DNA from: Bartonella koehlerae C-29
Lineage (GTDB): Bacteria > Pseudomonadota > Alphaproteobacteria > Rhizobiales > Rhizobiaceae
Direction: 5' to 3'
DNA: 44,994 nucleotides
NCBI RefSeq assembly: GCF_000706625.1
Contig: NZ_KL407334.1
Span: 1,199,812-1,244,805, forward strand
Positions 1 to 9,330 of this stretch are shown here, one piece after another. Each line of letters opens with the position of its first letter. Position 1 is the stretch's first letter. Below the pieces are notes generated by a model. The model saw only the letters and a list, made by a program, of their open reading frames with translations, had not been told where the DNA came from and did no database searches. Position numbers and translations under genes: made by a program.

Positions 1-71
1 CCATAAACACTACTCCCACCATCACCACCTTTACCCCCTAAACCATAAACACTACTCCCACCATCACCACC
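1..71 (-). repeat. Tandem 42-bp coding repeat in the tail fibre
   Basis: The 29 bases at 1-29 recur exactly at 43-71, a period of 42 bases. It encodes a 14-residue unit reading GGKGGDGGSSVYGL. A degenerate third copy follows at about 72-95. The array probably continues beyond the window edge. Such in-frame units can expand and contract without breaking the gene. Confidence 0.85.
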
Positions 72-1625
72 TCTACCACCTTTACAGCCAGTGTTGCTCC
101 AACCGCCCCAACCACCCCAACCACCATCGGATAAAAAATTATCACCACCACGACCACCACGACCACCTTCGCCGCCAGTGCCGCCAGCACCCTGGCCACC
201 ACCACCACCAAGAAAGCCATCTTTACCATTATAATCGCCATCTTTGCCTGTAGCATCCTCACCTTTAAACACGCCTTTTTGATAAGGTTTAATTGAGTTA
301 TTTCCACCAAAAGCTATAATAAATTGACCAACTACTGTGCGGTCGCCTCCAGGATTATTACGACTCTTTCCGCCTTTTCCAATCTTGACCGAATTCTTTC
401 CAAGAAATTTTTTCCTTGTTCTTACGTACGTACAACAACCACCAAAACCACCTTCGCCGCCAGTGCCACCATAAAGACTATCCCTCCCAGCATCGCCGCC
501 ACCCCAAGCCCATATCTCAAGTTCTGTCTCATCAGTAACACCTTCTGGCCAAGGAATGTCTCCACTTTCTGTTATAAGGATTTCAACAGGTTTTCTATAT
601 CCACTATCATTGCTACCATTATCATTTAGGCTATTGGCTTTGATTGAAGCCATGAGGTTGGCTGGTGAGATAAGTGCGTCTATTGTTTTTGTTCCATCAA
701 TCCAGTCTTGTTTTGCAAGAGGTTGAATGAGATCAACTTTTTTCTCTACACTGTGCGCTACATCTTGCGCTTTATTAGCTGCTGTTTGTGCAGTGGTAGC
801 AATAGCTTTTGCATCCGTAGCATTTTTTTGTGCAACACTCGCCGTATCTAATACACTCTCTGCTGCCTCTTTTGCTTTAGTTGCTGTATGTGTCCCTTGT
901 TGTGCACTTTCCTGTGCATGTTGCACATCATTTTCAATTTTATCAATTTTTGCAATCTGTGCACGTTCTTGAGGGGTTAAAATAAGGTGCTCATTCCCCT
1001 CTTTCATATTCTCCATATCAAATGCATCTTTTGCTATTTTATCTGGATCATAGACTGATTTTAACATACCAAAAGACTTTGATATGGCAAAATAACTGAT
1101 GGTATTTTTGAGATCTACCGGAGATATAGGATAATAAACACCTTCACTTCCTTTATACCATTTTTCTATTGTTGGCTGGGTAGAACTTAGCCACCGAAGC
1201 TTTGATCTTTCTTCTTCAGTCAAAATCTTTTTGGTAGGACCCTCATGCATATTTTCCATGGAAAACACATTTGATCTCACATTATCGGGATCATATGTAA
1301 CCGCACTCATATCACCAATTCCTAAAGGTGATATTTGTATCCAACCATCCCCTGATAAAATCGTATTCTCATGGGCTTGCCCACTTGCTTTAATATCGTT
1401 AACAGTGATCTTATCTTTGTAGGCAAGTTTACCAATATCTCTCTTTGCAACCGCATCATCAGCTTTCTTTCCTTGAGCAGCGGTTGCGAAATATTCTACC
1501 TCATAAGCTGCTGCACTGCCCACTGAAATGGGTGCAAGAGCTTTACTATCTAAAACACCTTCTTTGACTTCTTCCTTTGTTGCTGGTTCAAGCTTAAATA
1601 TATGCGTGTGATAGGGTAATGGCAT
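1..1625 (-). CDS. Phage tail fibre with duplicated module, coiled coil and Gly-rich C-terminal region (3' end outside window)
   Basis: The frame is open from ATG at 1625 (MPLPYHTHIF) to the window edge, at least 541 codons with no stop. The N-terminal half holds two copies of a module with the pattern YDPD-x6-7-F-x-MENM-x-EG-x4-ILT-x2-ER (about residues 103-140 and 190-228). An Ala-rich coiled coil follows, then a segment (WPEGVTDETELEIWAWGGG) that leads into a run of GGxGG motifs. That strand-then-glycine pattern is typical of Gly-rich phage adhesin domains. The gene is last of the visible late operon, just after the collar-domain fibre, fitting a receptor-binding role. Target and exact family are unknown; the true C-terminus is missing. 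Confidence 0.85.
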   Translation of the reverse strand, partial: MPLPYHTHIFKLEPATKEEVKEGVLDSKALAPISVGSAAAYEVEYFATAAQGKKADDAVAKRDIGKLAYKDKITVNDIKASGQAHENTILSGDGWIQISPLGIGDMSAVTYDPDNVRSNVFSMENMHEGPTKKILTEEERSKLRWLSSTQPTIEKWYKGSEGVYYPISPVDLKNTISYFAISKSFGMLKSVYDPDKIAKDAFDMENMKEGNEHLILTPQERAQIAKIDKIENDVQHAQESAQQGTHTATKAKEAAESVLDTASVAQKNATDAKAIATTAQTAANKAQDVAHSVEKKVDLIQPLAKQDWIDGTKTIDALISPANLMASIKANSLNDNGSNDSGYRKPVEILITESGDIPWPEGVTDETELEIWAWGGGDAGRDSLYGGTGGEGGFGGCCTYVRTRKKFLGKNSVKIGKGGKSRNNPGGDRTVVGQFIIAFGGNNSIKPYQKGVFKGEDATGKDGDYNGKDGFLGGGGGQGAGGTGGEGGRGGRGGDNFLSDGGWGGWGGWSNTGCKGGRGGDGGSSVYGLGGKGGDGGSSVY

Positions 1626-1647
1626 TGCAGTTTATTCCTTAATCAGT

Positions 1648-1917
1648 TCATTTTTTGAGATTGTGTGTGGAGAGTGAGACCTGTAAGCGCAATGCATCAA
1701 GGTTTTTTTGCAGGGTCTCGATACGTTGCTCTGTTGCTTCTTGATACTGTGTCAAAGCGCTTAAAAGATCACGCTGTGTGTCGTTTTTGATAAGATCAAG
1801 GACCTTGTTTAAAGGCGCATGAACCATGCGATTGCTTGCATAAAAAAGGACGCGGATTTGTTCCGCGTCCGCAATATCATCAATAGCGGATAGGTGATTG
1901 ATCATTGGAACACTCAC
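1648..1917 (-). CDS. Small coiled-coil phage protein
   Basis: An 89-residue protein with no family I recognise. The second half (DLLSALTQYQEATEQRIETLQKN) has heptad spacing expected of a coiled coil. Its ATG overlaps the stop of the collar-domain gene by four bases (1914-1917), so translation is probably coupled. It sits between two fibre genes, so a fibre-assembly or chaperone role is possible, but this is inferred from position only. There is no signal peptide or membrane segment. Confidence 0.65.
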   Translation of the reverse strand: MSVPMINHLSAIDDIADAEQIRVLFYASNRMVHAPLNKVLDLIKNDTQRDLLSALTQYQEATEQRIETLQKNLDALRLQVSLSTHNLKK

Positions 1918-2894
1918 GATTTTATGGCATAAACAACCGTTATATTAACAGGGCGCGTCTCTGTCTCACCTGTTGAAGAGAGGGTGACCTTGTGTGTGTG
2001 CATGCCAGCAGGTTGTGTTGTCGCTGTAAGAGTTTGATAGTGATAACTAGGGTTCCTTCTGCCGATATCATTGGCACTCCATCCAATTCCAGCATACTGA
2101 AAACTGTGCGTGTGCTCACCTGCTTCTTCAAGGGTGCAAGCATGTGTATGCGATTTTATGCAATCCTTCTGCATATCCGCAAATTGTCTACTTCTGTCTA
2201 AACCACGGCCATCATCAAAGCCGCGTAAAAACATTCCTCTAAAGTCTGGAACTTTAAAAGTTGTATCGCTATCTTTCCCCCATTTATCCCCTATTGCCTT
2301 GAATAACTGCGGATACTCTTTGCGTTGATAGGTTGCACCATCACATAAAAGCCACCCACTTGGCAATTCTTGCATAGCAAAGGTTGCAATAAACCCGCAA
2401 GGGAAGGTTTCGACCTTTGGTGGTGGAAGTGGTGTGGGATTTAAGAGATACCAACCATCATGTTCTTTTGTTGATGCATCGCTATTATAGACTATTGCAT
2501 AAATACCACCCGTTTGTAATTCACCACCCTCTAATGGTACAATACCCATGTTCGTGGCTTTATAGAGTGGCGTTGCTCCTATATTATTCACATTTATTGT
2601 TGTAGATCCCACATTCACACCACGCGCCTTAAAGTGTAGAATGATATCATTTTTATATTTTGCTATAGGTGAAATCGTTGTTAACGTTATCGATGTTGTT
2701 TTCTCTTGTCTGTTCACCATAAAGTTTGCATCAAGGGAACCACCATTATCGGCAAGATATTCACGCACACGCTGCATCATGACACGTGCACTATCATTGA
2801 CAGAACTAGGGGGTTGTCCCTCTGCCCAATTAATCATGCTATCTGAATGCGCATTTTCATCAGCTGTCAACGACCAATCATAAATATCAGACAT
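1914..2894 (-). CDS. Tail-collar domain fibre protein
   Basis: A 326-residue virion protein. Residues about 165-225 match the phage tail collar domain pattern: GFIATFAMQELPSGWLLCDG, then YPQLFKAIGDKWG, then FKVPDFRGMFLRGFDDGRG. A His-rich stretch follows (KSHTHAC, GEHTHSF, GMHTHKV), as in T4 gp12-type short fibres where such histidines bind metal in the trimer. The N-terminus (SDIYDWSLTADENAHSDSMINWAEGQ) resembles podovirus fibre heads that attach to the tail. It overlaps its neighbours on both sides inside the late operon. Predicted role: fibre tip or adsorption protein. Confidence 0.85.
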   Translation of the reverse strand: MSDIYDWSLTADENAHSDSMINWAEGQPPSSVNDSARVMMQRVREYLADNGGSLDANFMVNRQEKTTSITLTTISPIAKYKNDIILHFKARGVNVGSTTINVNNIGATPLYKATNMGIVPLEGGELQTGGIYAIVYNSDASTKEHDGWYLLNPTPLPPPKVETFPCGFIATFAMQELPSGWLLCDGATYQRKEYPQLFKAIGDKWGKDSDTTFKVPDFRGMFLRGFDDGRGLDRSRQFADMQKDCIKSHTHACTLEEAGEHTHSFQYAGIGWSANDIGRRNPSYHYQTLTATTQPAGMHTHKVTLSSTGETETRPVNITVVYAIKS

Positions 2895-3810
2895 GATAAG
2901 CCCCCGTTCTTCTTAATAACTCTTCTTGTAATTGTTGCTTTTTTTGCTGTCCATATGAGCGAACAGGATTTCTCCTTGAGGGATCAATTAAGAGCGTTAA
3001 ATCTACTGGGTGTGCACTTGATTGTGAAAACCCCGTCATCATTGGTTGTTGCATCATTTGTTGATGTGCCATCTCTATTTGTTGATTTTGCGCATCTTTA
3101 TTCCGTCTCATCAAATCAACCAAACTCATTACACTCTTTTTAAGAGCACCTGCATCAATGCCTTGCCCCTGGAATCGTGTATTTTCATGCAATGGTGTAT
3201 CATATGCCATCAATGGTTTTCTCGCTTGAGCACCTTGAATTGCCTTTTGAAATCTCTCAACGCCGCGCAAGGGAACCACTTCATTTGCTGCACTCTGTCC
3301 ATTGCCCCAGCTTTGTCGTGCCCTACCATTCGAAGCCTCTCCCGTTTTATTGTAAAGCCCATAAATATGATTCATAAAATCCCCTGCGGTTGCCTCCACA
3401 TTTCCTCCGTTAAGGACAACTGCTTGACGCCCTAAAAGCTGGCTTGCTGGCACATTAGGATTTTTGATAAGTTTTACAGCCCCTGCTGGTCCTTGTTGGT
3501 GTGCAAGATAAAGTTCTGCTTGTGATGGCTCTCTGCCTAATGCTGTAGCTAAATAACGCGTGTTATCCTTCGTTAATCGTGCCATAGCATCCGTTGCTTG
3601 AAAGGGATCAAACTTATTATTCAGTTGATACTGTTTTGCTGTTGAATCGAGAAATTGATACAGCCCTCCTGCACTACTTTTGCTATTTCTTGCATTTGGA
3701 TTACCCTTACTTTCTATCATAGCAACCCGTTCAAGAAAGCTTTCTGGCAAACCATATTTTTGTGCTGCCTGTGAGATAGCACGCTTCACATTGGGATGAA
3801 AATTGATCAT
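2887..3810 (-). CDS. Virion lytic transglycosylase (SLT domain)
   Basis: A 307-residue protein with a lysozyme-like SLT domain in the first 130 residues. The catalytic glutamate is probably Glu33 in MIESKGNPNA, followed by the family block SSAGGLYQF and the later YLAHQQGPAGA segment. The family cleaves the MurNAc-GlcNAc bond of peptidoglycan. There is no signal peptide, and the gene lies among structural genes, so it is more likely carried in the virion to open the wall during DNA entry than a lysis endolysin. The C-terminal half is Gln- and Met-rich and low in complexity. Its stop overlaps the collar-gene start. Confidence 0.85.
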   Translation of the reverse strand: MINFHPNVKRAISQAAQKYGLPESFLERVAMIESKGNPNARNSKSSAGGLYQFLDSTAKQYQLNNKFDPFQATDAMARLTKDNTRYLATALGREPSQAELYLAHQQGPAGAVKLIKNPNVPASQLLGRQAVVLNGGNVEATAGDFMNHIYGLYNKTGEASNGRARQSWGNGQSAANEVVPLRGVERFQKAIQGAQARKPLMAYDTPLHENTRFQGQGIDAGALKKSVMSLVDLMRRNKDAQNQQIEMAHQQMMQQPMMTGFSQSSAHPVDLTLLIDPSRRNPVRSYGQQKKQQLQEELLRRTGAYHV

Positions 3811-6029
3811 TAGTTTATAACCACTCTATAAGCACTACTATTCAAAAGAATGCCAACAAAATTGAGGAATTTTGTGTGATCTTTTTTGCTTATTAAGCGT
3901 TTCTTTTCTGCTTCGTGAAACTTCTTAATTAATTCAACGGCTTTTTCTCTTGCTAACCCAAACTCCCCTTTTTCACGCGCTGTTATGAGAGCCGCAATAT
4001 CCCTTTCAGTCTCTTTATGAACACTTAAGAGTTTGCGTCCCCATTCCCTTGCAAAAGTTTTCATGGCTGTCTTGATGAGACCAATCTTTCCTCCACTCAC
4101 CGCTTGTTCTATTGTCTTTTCTTCCACTTCACCCATATGGTTTGGCAAGCGTGCAAAAAGCCTTGTTCTTTCTACTTCTGGTCGCAACACTTTCATAAGC
4201 TGCTTGGCTTTATCCTTACCAAAAATATGCTGTAATTTTTCTTGACCATTTTGCGTGTCAAACAAACTCAAAAGATTGTGGTCAAAATTCTGTGCATTGC
4301 CTGCGGCATGTTCTACTTGTGAGCGTACACCTTTTTGAAAGGCATTTTTTTCCATCAACCCCAAATCCGAAAGTTGACTTTTAATTGTATCGAGATTAAC
4401 GCTTTTCTTCAGTGCTTTCTCTCCTTGCTCGAGGGCATCACCAATAGTACGCTCGTCATAATAAATTTTCCGTGCTTTAGCATAATCTGGAGATGACGTA
4501 TCCAAAACGTCCAGAATGCGTTGTTTGAACAAAGTCAAATCTCGCGCATACCCTCGTTTTCCTTTGAGACGCGCAGAATTAATTTGATCATCCAAAACCT
4601 CTTTCATCTTATGTAAAATCCGCATATTCAGTTTTGGATATCCATTGCTTCCTATAACTGTTGCATCCGCTTCATTTGGCATTTGCGCAATTGCTTTTTT
4701 ATAGGCTTTTTGGAAGGCAGGGGTTTCTTGCAAGAGCGATAAATCTTTACTGACGGCATTGGAAATAGGAGAAGCTTTCGCCCTCTCATAAAATGATTCA
4801 GCTCTTTTCTGTGCTTGTTTGATAATCTCTTGCTTTAAATTAAGCGTATCGACCTTTGGACCCATCACATCTGTCAACGCATCCTTTATCCGCAGTGCAC
4901 TCGCATCTTGCCTTTCAGTCAAACGATTACTCACAAGTGAATAAGTATCAAGATCTTTTTTTGCCGCTCTAAAAGCTCTTGCTGCAAGCTCATCATGAAG
5001 ATCAATAATCATTGAATCAGGACCACGCTGTTTTAATGCCTTCTCAAGCTTATCGACACCTTCATCCCCTAAGGCATGGCTTACATCTTTAAGCGCTCTA
5101 TTGCTTATTTGAAACGCCTCTTTTTCTACACCTTGTGTTACTGATTCAGTTTTACCAAACAATTTTCCAACTGTGTTTTTGAGAGCCGCAGGCGTTTTTC
5201 TCATAACAGCAGGCGTTTTTTTAAGTGATCTTGTCGCAAAAGATGTTACTTTTGATACACCACTGGCAACAGCTGGAGTTACAAAACCTAACCCAGCACC
5301 AAGCCCAGCAGTCAGGAGAGTATCCTCTAACCCCTCCCCTTCACCACTGCCTGCTATTCCGCCATAAATGGCTCCAGTTTTTGCTGCACGCCCCAAGCTA
5401 AACTTTGCCGCCTCTTTACTTGCTGCAGCTTTCATTGCGGCTTCACCTGCCGCTTTTGCCGCTGTCCGTTCTGCACCTTCTGCCAAAGCAGATTGCACCG
5501 CCCTTTCTCCTGCTGCTAGAGCTTTACTGGTTATTTGTGCTCCTGTGGCACCTGCTCTGCTTCCCAAAAGCACATCGGCCCCAAGAGCGGAACGCGCAGC
5601 AGCAGGAGCGCCAACACCTGGTATTAGAAAAGGAATTGCTGCCCCCGCTAAATTCCCCAGAAAAGATAGATAAGAATGATCTCGGTTCGCCGCCCTTTGA
5701 TAATCTCTCCATCGCTTTGTCACTTCATTATATTTTTTGATTACCTCTCCATCTCCTGTCAAAAGATCCCAGAAACCTGCTAATGCTCCTGCGGCTTCAT
5801 CATCATACCCCATGGTTAACCCGTGAAGAGCTCCCCATCCAAACGCACCCGCAGCACTTGGATGTGGACCATCTTCTTCTGTTATACTTTTATTTTCTGT
5901 AAGAGAACCACTCAGCCTTTCCTTATTTTTTGAAAAAAGCTCTTGAAGCTGTTCTGGTGTATAGTCACTTACATGCCCAATGACTCTGGTATTTTTTCTA
6001 TGAATGAGAGGAGGAATTACTTCAGCCAT
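3810..6029 (-). CDS. Large internal virion/ejection-type protein
   Basis: A 739-residue protein of no named family that I recognise. ATG at 6029 (MAEVIPPL) is preferred over the upstream start at 6065 because AAGGAG lies about 9 bases before it and it only overlaps the previous gene by 8 bases. Residues about 130-270 are rich in Ala and Gly (AAIPFLIPGVGAPAAARSAL, then AAKAAGEAAMKAA, then GLGAGLGFVTPAVA), which suggests membrane-active helices. The rest is charged and helical. Size, composition and position beside a muramidase fit podovirus ejection proteins that extend the tail across the envelope. That function is inferred. Confidence 0.7.
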   Translation of the reverse strand: MAEVIPPLIHRKNTRVIGHVSDYTPEQLQELFSKNKERLSGSLTENKSITEEDGPHPSAAGAFGWGALHGLTMGYDDEAAGALAGFWDLLTGDGEVIKKYNEVTKRWRDYQRAANRDHSYLSFLGNLAGAAIPFLIPGVGAPAAARSALGADVLLGSRAGATGAQITSKALAAGERAVQSALAEGAERTAAKAAGEAAMKAAASKEAAKFSLGRAAKTGAIYGGIAGSGEGEGLEDTLLTAGLGAGLGFVTPAVASGVSKVTSFATRSLKKTPAVMRKTPAALKNTVGKLFGKTESVTQGVEKEAFQISNRALKDVSHALGDEGVDKLEKALKQRGPDSMIIDLHDELAARAFRAAKKDLDTYSLVSNRLTERQDASALRIKDALTDVMGPKVDTLNLKQEIIKQAQKRAESFYERAKASPISNAVSKDLSLLQETPAFQKAYKKAIAQMPNEADATVIGSNGYPKLNMRILHKMKEVLDDQINSARLKGKRGYARDLTLFKQRILDVLDTSSPDYAKARKIYYDERTIGDALEQGEKALKKSVNLDTIKSQLSDLGLMEKNAFQKGVRSQVEHAAGNAQNFDHNLLSLFDTQNGQEKLQHIFGKDKAKQLMKVLRPEVERTRLFARLPNHMGEVEEKTIEQAVSGGKIGLIKTAMKTFAREWGRKLLSVHKETERDIAALITAREKGEFGLAREKAVELIKKFHEAEKKRLISKKDHTKFLNFVGILLNSSAYRVVIN

Positions 6030-7845
6030 TGGTTTGTTTCTCCTTAATGCGTCCGTCACTATCAATAAACAGTATGCCTTCCGGCAAAGCCTCTATCTGT
6101 TTTTCTAGTGAAACATCTGACTGCGTATTATTTTTTTTATAAGCATCCTCCCCATAGGCAGCTCGGACAAGTTCGCGTGTTGCCTCTGCACCACCAAAAA
6201 GAATTGCCCGTGTTGCTGCATTGGATTTATTAAAAGTATCGATAATGGTTGTTAAAGATTTCTTCAGTTGCTCTGCCGTAAGATCTTGATACAGTGCCGC
6301 TACAGAGTTTTGCAATGCTTGCAATTCCATATTAGACAAATTCCCAAAGCCAGATGCACCATTTGGTGAAAATGCTTTTGCTTTTGTCAAGGCATCAAGC
6401 CCAATACTCGCCTTCAATGAATCAAGCATATGCCCAAAATCTTTTGCCTTAAAACCAGGAATGAACGACCCCCAATAACCAAGGAAACCAGCAACATGCG
6501 GGTGCTCATCAACAATTTTTAGCAATTCTTTAGATGTCGAGATTATACGATTTGATCTGTCCGCTGATTCCAAAATTTGCATTTTTGCTTGCTGTTCTTT
6601 ACGCTCCTCCTCCTTCTGCTCTTGGATTAATTTATGTTCTGCACCACTGCCTGCAATTGGCATCGCACGTATGCCATGAGGGGCATTTTTATCCTTAACA
6701 AGCATATAACCCGATTCAGGCTTTGACAGCATGCTATCAGTATTTCCCCCTAATCCAGAAGCAGTGGAACGTTGTCCCCCTTGGACAGGTATAATTTTCC
6801 CTGTGCTTGTTGAAATTTGGAAAGCCATATCCTCAGGCAATCCCTGCTTTGCTTTTTCTTCCGCTGTGAGTGTTCTATAGTCTTCTTGGGGGCTCAACGT
6901 GCTGCCAATCACTTTCATGGCAAGATCTGGATATTGCATGATTGCTTGTGCGTCTTTATCATCGTATCCTTTAGAGCGTAAAAACGCAAAAATTGGTCTA
7001 TTTTGAAGACGTGTATTATTGCCCTGCCGCATAACAAGCGCCGCATTTGAAAAGCTTTCTTGCGGTGTTTTTCCTGATGCTAACCCCGCAAAAAAATCCA
7101 TGAGATGCTCGGAAAATTCTGATTTTCTAAAACGCTCCCATAAGTTGCTTGGATTTGCGTCTTTATGGATAAAGTTTCCAACGGCGTTTACATAATCCGT
7201 TGCTTGTTCTGGCATATCATTTGCTTTTAAATGTTCTTCTTCTGAAATAGGCGTATGAGAAAGTGTTTCTTCATTGACAGGGCTGCTTCCCCGCTGTTCT
7301 TCCGGCATAGATCTGTTGTTGAACTCTGTAATATAATCCATTACATCTTTTTGCTGTCGCCCAGCTTCATCTCCACTCACTTTATCAATGTTAGAAACAA
7401 ATGGAGATTGAGGAATCATTGATGCAACACCTCCCTGCTCTGAGAAATCAGATTTTTCTTGTTTTGGTACCTCTTGTATCCTAATAGTATCCTTTAAAGC
7501 ATCTGGTAATGAAGGCATTTGGCGCTTTAAATCATCCGTAGACATAATCAATTCTGCTGGCGTTTTTTTCCCAGCTTCTCTTCCTTCCCCATAAGAACCG
7601 CGAATAAGCTCTGTAGGACTTAATTTTTGTTGCGTATCAGAGCCAGTATTATCAAAAGGGTTTGTGCTAAAAGCAGCACGTTCTAAAAAACTGGGCTTGT
7701 ATCGGCCTTCAAACGATGTGCTTGGAGGTGTAGAAGACTGTCCTAGAAAATACTTGGGAAGTTGCGTTACAGCTTGTGTTAGCAAAGGACGCAAAACTTT
7801 TGGATTAAGAAATAGTGATAAAGTATGAAAGCCGTTTTGTTCCAT
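6022..7845 (-). CDS. Large phage structural protein, unknown family
   Basis: A 607-residue hydrophilic protein starting at ATG 7845, chosen over GTG 7848 because AAAGGG lies 7 bases upstream; the ATG overlaps the TGA of the preceding gene. The first 250 residues are low in complexity with many Pro, Ser, Gln and Glu; the rest is mostly helical (for example EERKEQQAKMQILESADRSNRII). I recognise no domain. Its place between the S74 protein and the Ala/Gly-rich large protein suggests a second internal or ejection protein. Co-transcription with the late operon is clear from the overlaps. Confidence 0.65.
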   Translation of the reverse strand: MEQNGFHTLSLFLNPKVLRPLLTQAVTQLPKYFLGQSSTPPSTSFEGRYKPSFLERAAFSTNPFDNTGSDTQQKLSPTELIRGSYGEGREAGKKTPAELIMSTDDLKRQMPSLPDALKDTIRIQEVPKQEKSDFSEQGGVASMIPQSPFVSNIDKVSGDEAGRQQKDVMDYITEFNNRSMPEEQRGSSPVNEETLSHTPISEEEHLKANDMPEQATDYVNAVGNFIHKDANPSNLWERFRKSEFSEHLMDFFAGLASGKTPQESFSNAALVMRQGNNTRLQNRPIFAFLRSKGYDDKDAQAIMQYPDLAMKVIGSTLSPQEDYRTLTAEEKAKQGLPEDMAFQISTSTGKIIPVQGGQRSTASGLGGNTDSMLSKPESGYMLVKDKNAPHGIRAMPIAGSGAEHKLIQEQKEEERKEQQAKMQILESADRSNRIISTSKELLKIVDEHPHVAGFLGYWGSFIPGFKAKDFGHMLDSLKASIGLDALTKAKAFSPNGASGFGNLSNMELQALQNSVAALYQDLTAEQLKKSLTTIIDTFNKSNAATRAILFGGAEATRELVRAAYGEDAYKKNNTQSDVSLEKQIEALPEGILFIDSDGRIKEKQTNG

Positions 7846-8900
7846 CACTGCACCCTTTCCATGTTAAAGCCAAGCTTGTCATAATCAACATGCAAAAGGC
7901 CTGTGGTATTATTGTAGAAAACAGCTTCAGGATTTGACCTCAAAACGTCTTGTGCCATCACCCCGCGATAGCGCTCTGGAGAACCCTTATAGTTGTATTC
8001 ATAGAGTGTATAGCCCTTTTTCTGTCCAGCCTCCCTGATGTTTTCTTTTGCCCTCCTATCGCTAAGCCCAGCAAAAGTACCAAGTATCGTTCCAACATTT
8101 CCAATAGTTTGCCATGGATTAAGTTTTGTTTGCGGCGTAAACTGTGTCCTTTGTTCCGTTTGCATTCCGTAATTTCCAGCAGAAGCCGTACCAGCTGCAA
8201 GCAGCTTACTTAACTGATCCCAATCAAGATTATTCTGCTGTTCCCATTTCTGTCGCTCTTCGTCTAATTGTTGTTGATGATTGGCATCAAGCAAACCACC
8301 TCCAGACAACGCATTGAGATTTGCCTGACCTTGACCTTGAAAAAAGTTATTAGCGCTAGCCAACTGATTTTGATTGGCTTGATCAATCATTCCATTGGCT
8401 TGCATCATATTGTTGACGTCTTGGTTATATTGCTGTGAGAGAGCTTGGGTTGCTATGCTGCCTAATTCATCTGCCAAAACACCCGTATGTGCACCAGAAC
8501 CATAACGCCCCGCGCCTGCCAATGAACTGTTAATCGTGTCTGAAGCTTTATTTAACGTGTTTTGCAGTGCTTCCTTAAAATAAGGATTATTGCCTATCTC
8601 ATGACCAGAAGCCATGTTCTTTAAATTTTGGCTGGTTGAATTTTGCCCTGTGGCTAATCCATTTAAGTAATTATTATCATAGTTATGCGTATTATTGCTA
8701 AGCCCATTAATTGCATTTTTTGTTTGATCACTTAAACCTGCGACACGCTGCCCATCATAGACAGCTTTTCCGCTGCCTTGATTATAAAAACTCATAGCAT
8801 CTTTAGCAGCACGTTCAAAGATTCCCTTTGCCCATTCAGGTGGTGCATTTGTTTGCGTGGTATTTTGCGTCGTCTGAATTGGTTTTGAACTTTTTCCCAT
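7845..8900 (-). CDS. Virion protein with C-terminal S74 intramolecular chaperone domain
   Basis: A 351-residue protein. Residues about 280-345 match the Peptidase_S74 chaperone domain: SDRRAKENI, then YTLYEYNYKG, then RYRGVMAQDVL and VDYDKLGF. In this family the domain trimerises a fibre and then cuts itself off before the Ser of the SDxRxK motif, with Ser and Lys as the dyad; both residues are present. The N-terminal 270 residues are Asn/Gln/Gly-rich with no enzyme motif. The gene lies among internal-virion genes, away from the fibres at the operon end. Confidence 0.8.
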   Translation of the reverse strand: MGKSSKPIQTTQNTTQTNAPPEWAKGIFERAAKDAMSFYNQGSGKAVYDGQRVAGLSDQTKNAINGLSNNTHNYDNNYLNGLATGQNSTSQNLKNMASGHEIGNNPYFKEALQNTLNKASDTINSSLAGAGRYGSGAHTGVLADELGSIATQALSQQYNQDVNNMMQANGMIDQANQNQLASANNFFQGQGQANLNALSGGGLLDANHQQQLDEERQKWEQQNNLDWDQLSKLLAAGTASAGNYGMQTEQRTQFTPQTKLNPWQTIGNVGTILGTFAGLSDRRAKENIREAGQKKGYTLYEYNYKGSPERYRGVMAQDVLRSNPEAVFYNNTTGLLHVDYDKLGFNMERVQ

Positions 8901-8901
8901 G

Positions 8902-9330
8902 TTAAAGCTGCTTTCTATATTCTAAAAGATTAACGAAATAGCCATGCGATTTAAGGGATTTTTTCCACCCACGCCGACCGATAATGATAAGTTCTTTCGC
9001 CCCTTTTTCTTTATAATAGGCTTCAATTTGGGGAATAAGCTTCGTTAAGGGTGCTCCTCCTTTTCCCCCAAGCGTGACAATAACCGCCCTTAATGCTCCA
9101 GTGACAAGTTTCTGTAACTCTGTTGTGACATGCGCCATAAAGTTTTCCTGCTCATCCACAATAATCCAGAGAAGCTTATCCCCCTTCAAAATATCGTTTA
9201 AAATAGTCTGCGGAGTATAATCATCAGGGAACTTTTTATGAAAATAAGCTATTGATTTTATAACCTTATCCAAATAGGGGGCCATTTGTTCCGCACTCCA
9301 TTTTTGCGTGTTATAAATTCTAAAACTCAT
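8902..9330 (-). CDS. Small phage protein, possibly GNAT-like
   Basis: A 142-residue protein. The layout of strands and helices and the end segment KELIIIGRRGWKKSLKSHGY resemble the last part of a GNAT acetyltransferase fold, and small GNAT-like proteins are common in podovirus late operons. I do not see a clear acetyl-CoA pyrophosphate loop (R/Q-x2-G-x-G/A), so activity is doubtful. Its ATG overlaps the stop of the upstream hub-like gene by four bases. Confidence 0.55.
   Translation of the reverse strand: MSFRIYNTQKWSAEQMAPYLDKVIKSIAYFHKKFPDDYTPQTILNDILKGDKLLWIIVDEQENFMAHVTTELQKLVTGALRAVIVTLGGKGGAPLTKLIPQIEAYYKEKGAKELIIIGRRGWKKSLKSHGYFVNLLEYRKQL

Noticed and set aside
1..95. Possible CRISPR-like or non-coding tandem repeat
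   Set aside because: The repeat has a 42-base period in the fibre reading frame and encodes a Gly-rich unit; there are no variable spacers.
38..310. Val-rich 90-codon minus-strand frame
   Set aside because: It is the out-of-frame shadow of the Gly-rich region of the tail fibre; the real frame runs continuously from 1625 to the window edge.
2887..3810. SLT gene as the phage lysis endolysin
   Set aside because: It has no holin or spanin neighbours and lies among virion genes, so a virion muramidase is more likely; lysis genes may lie left of the window.
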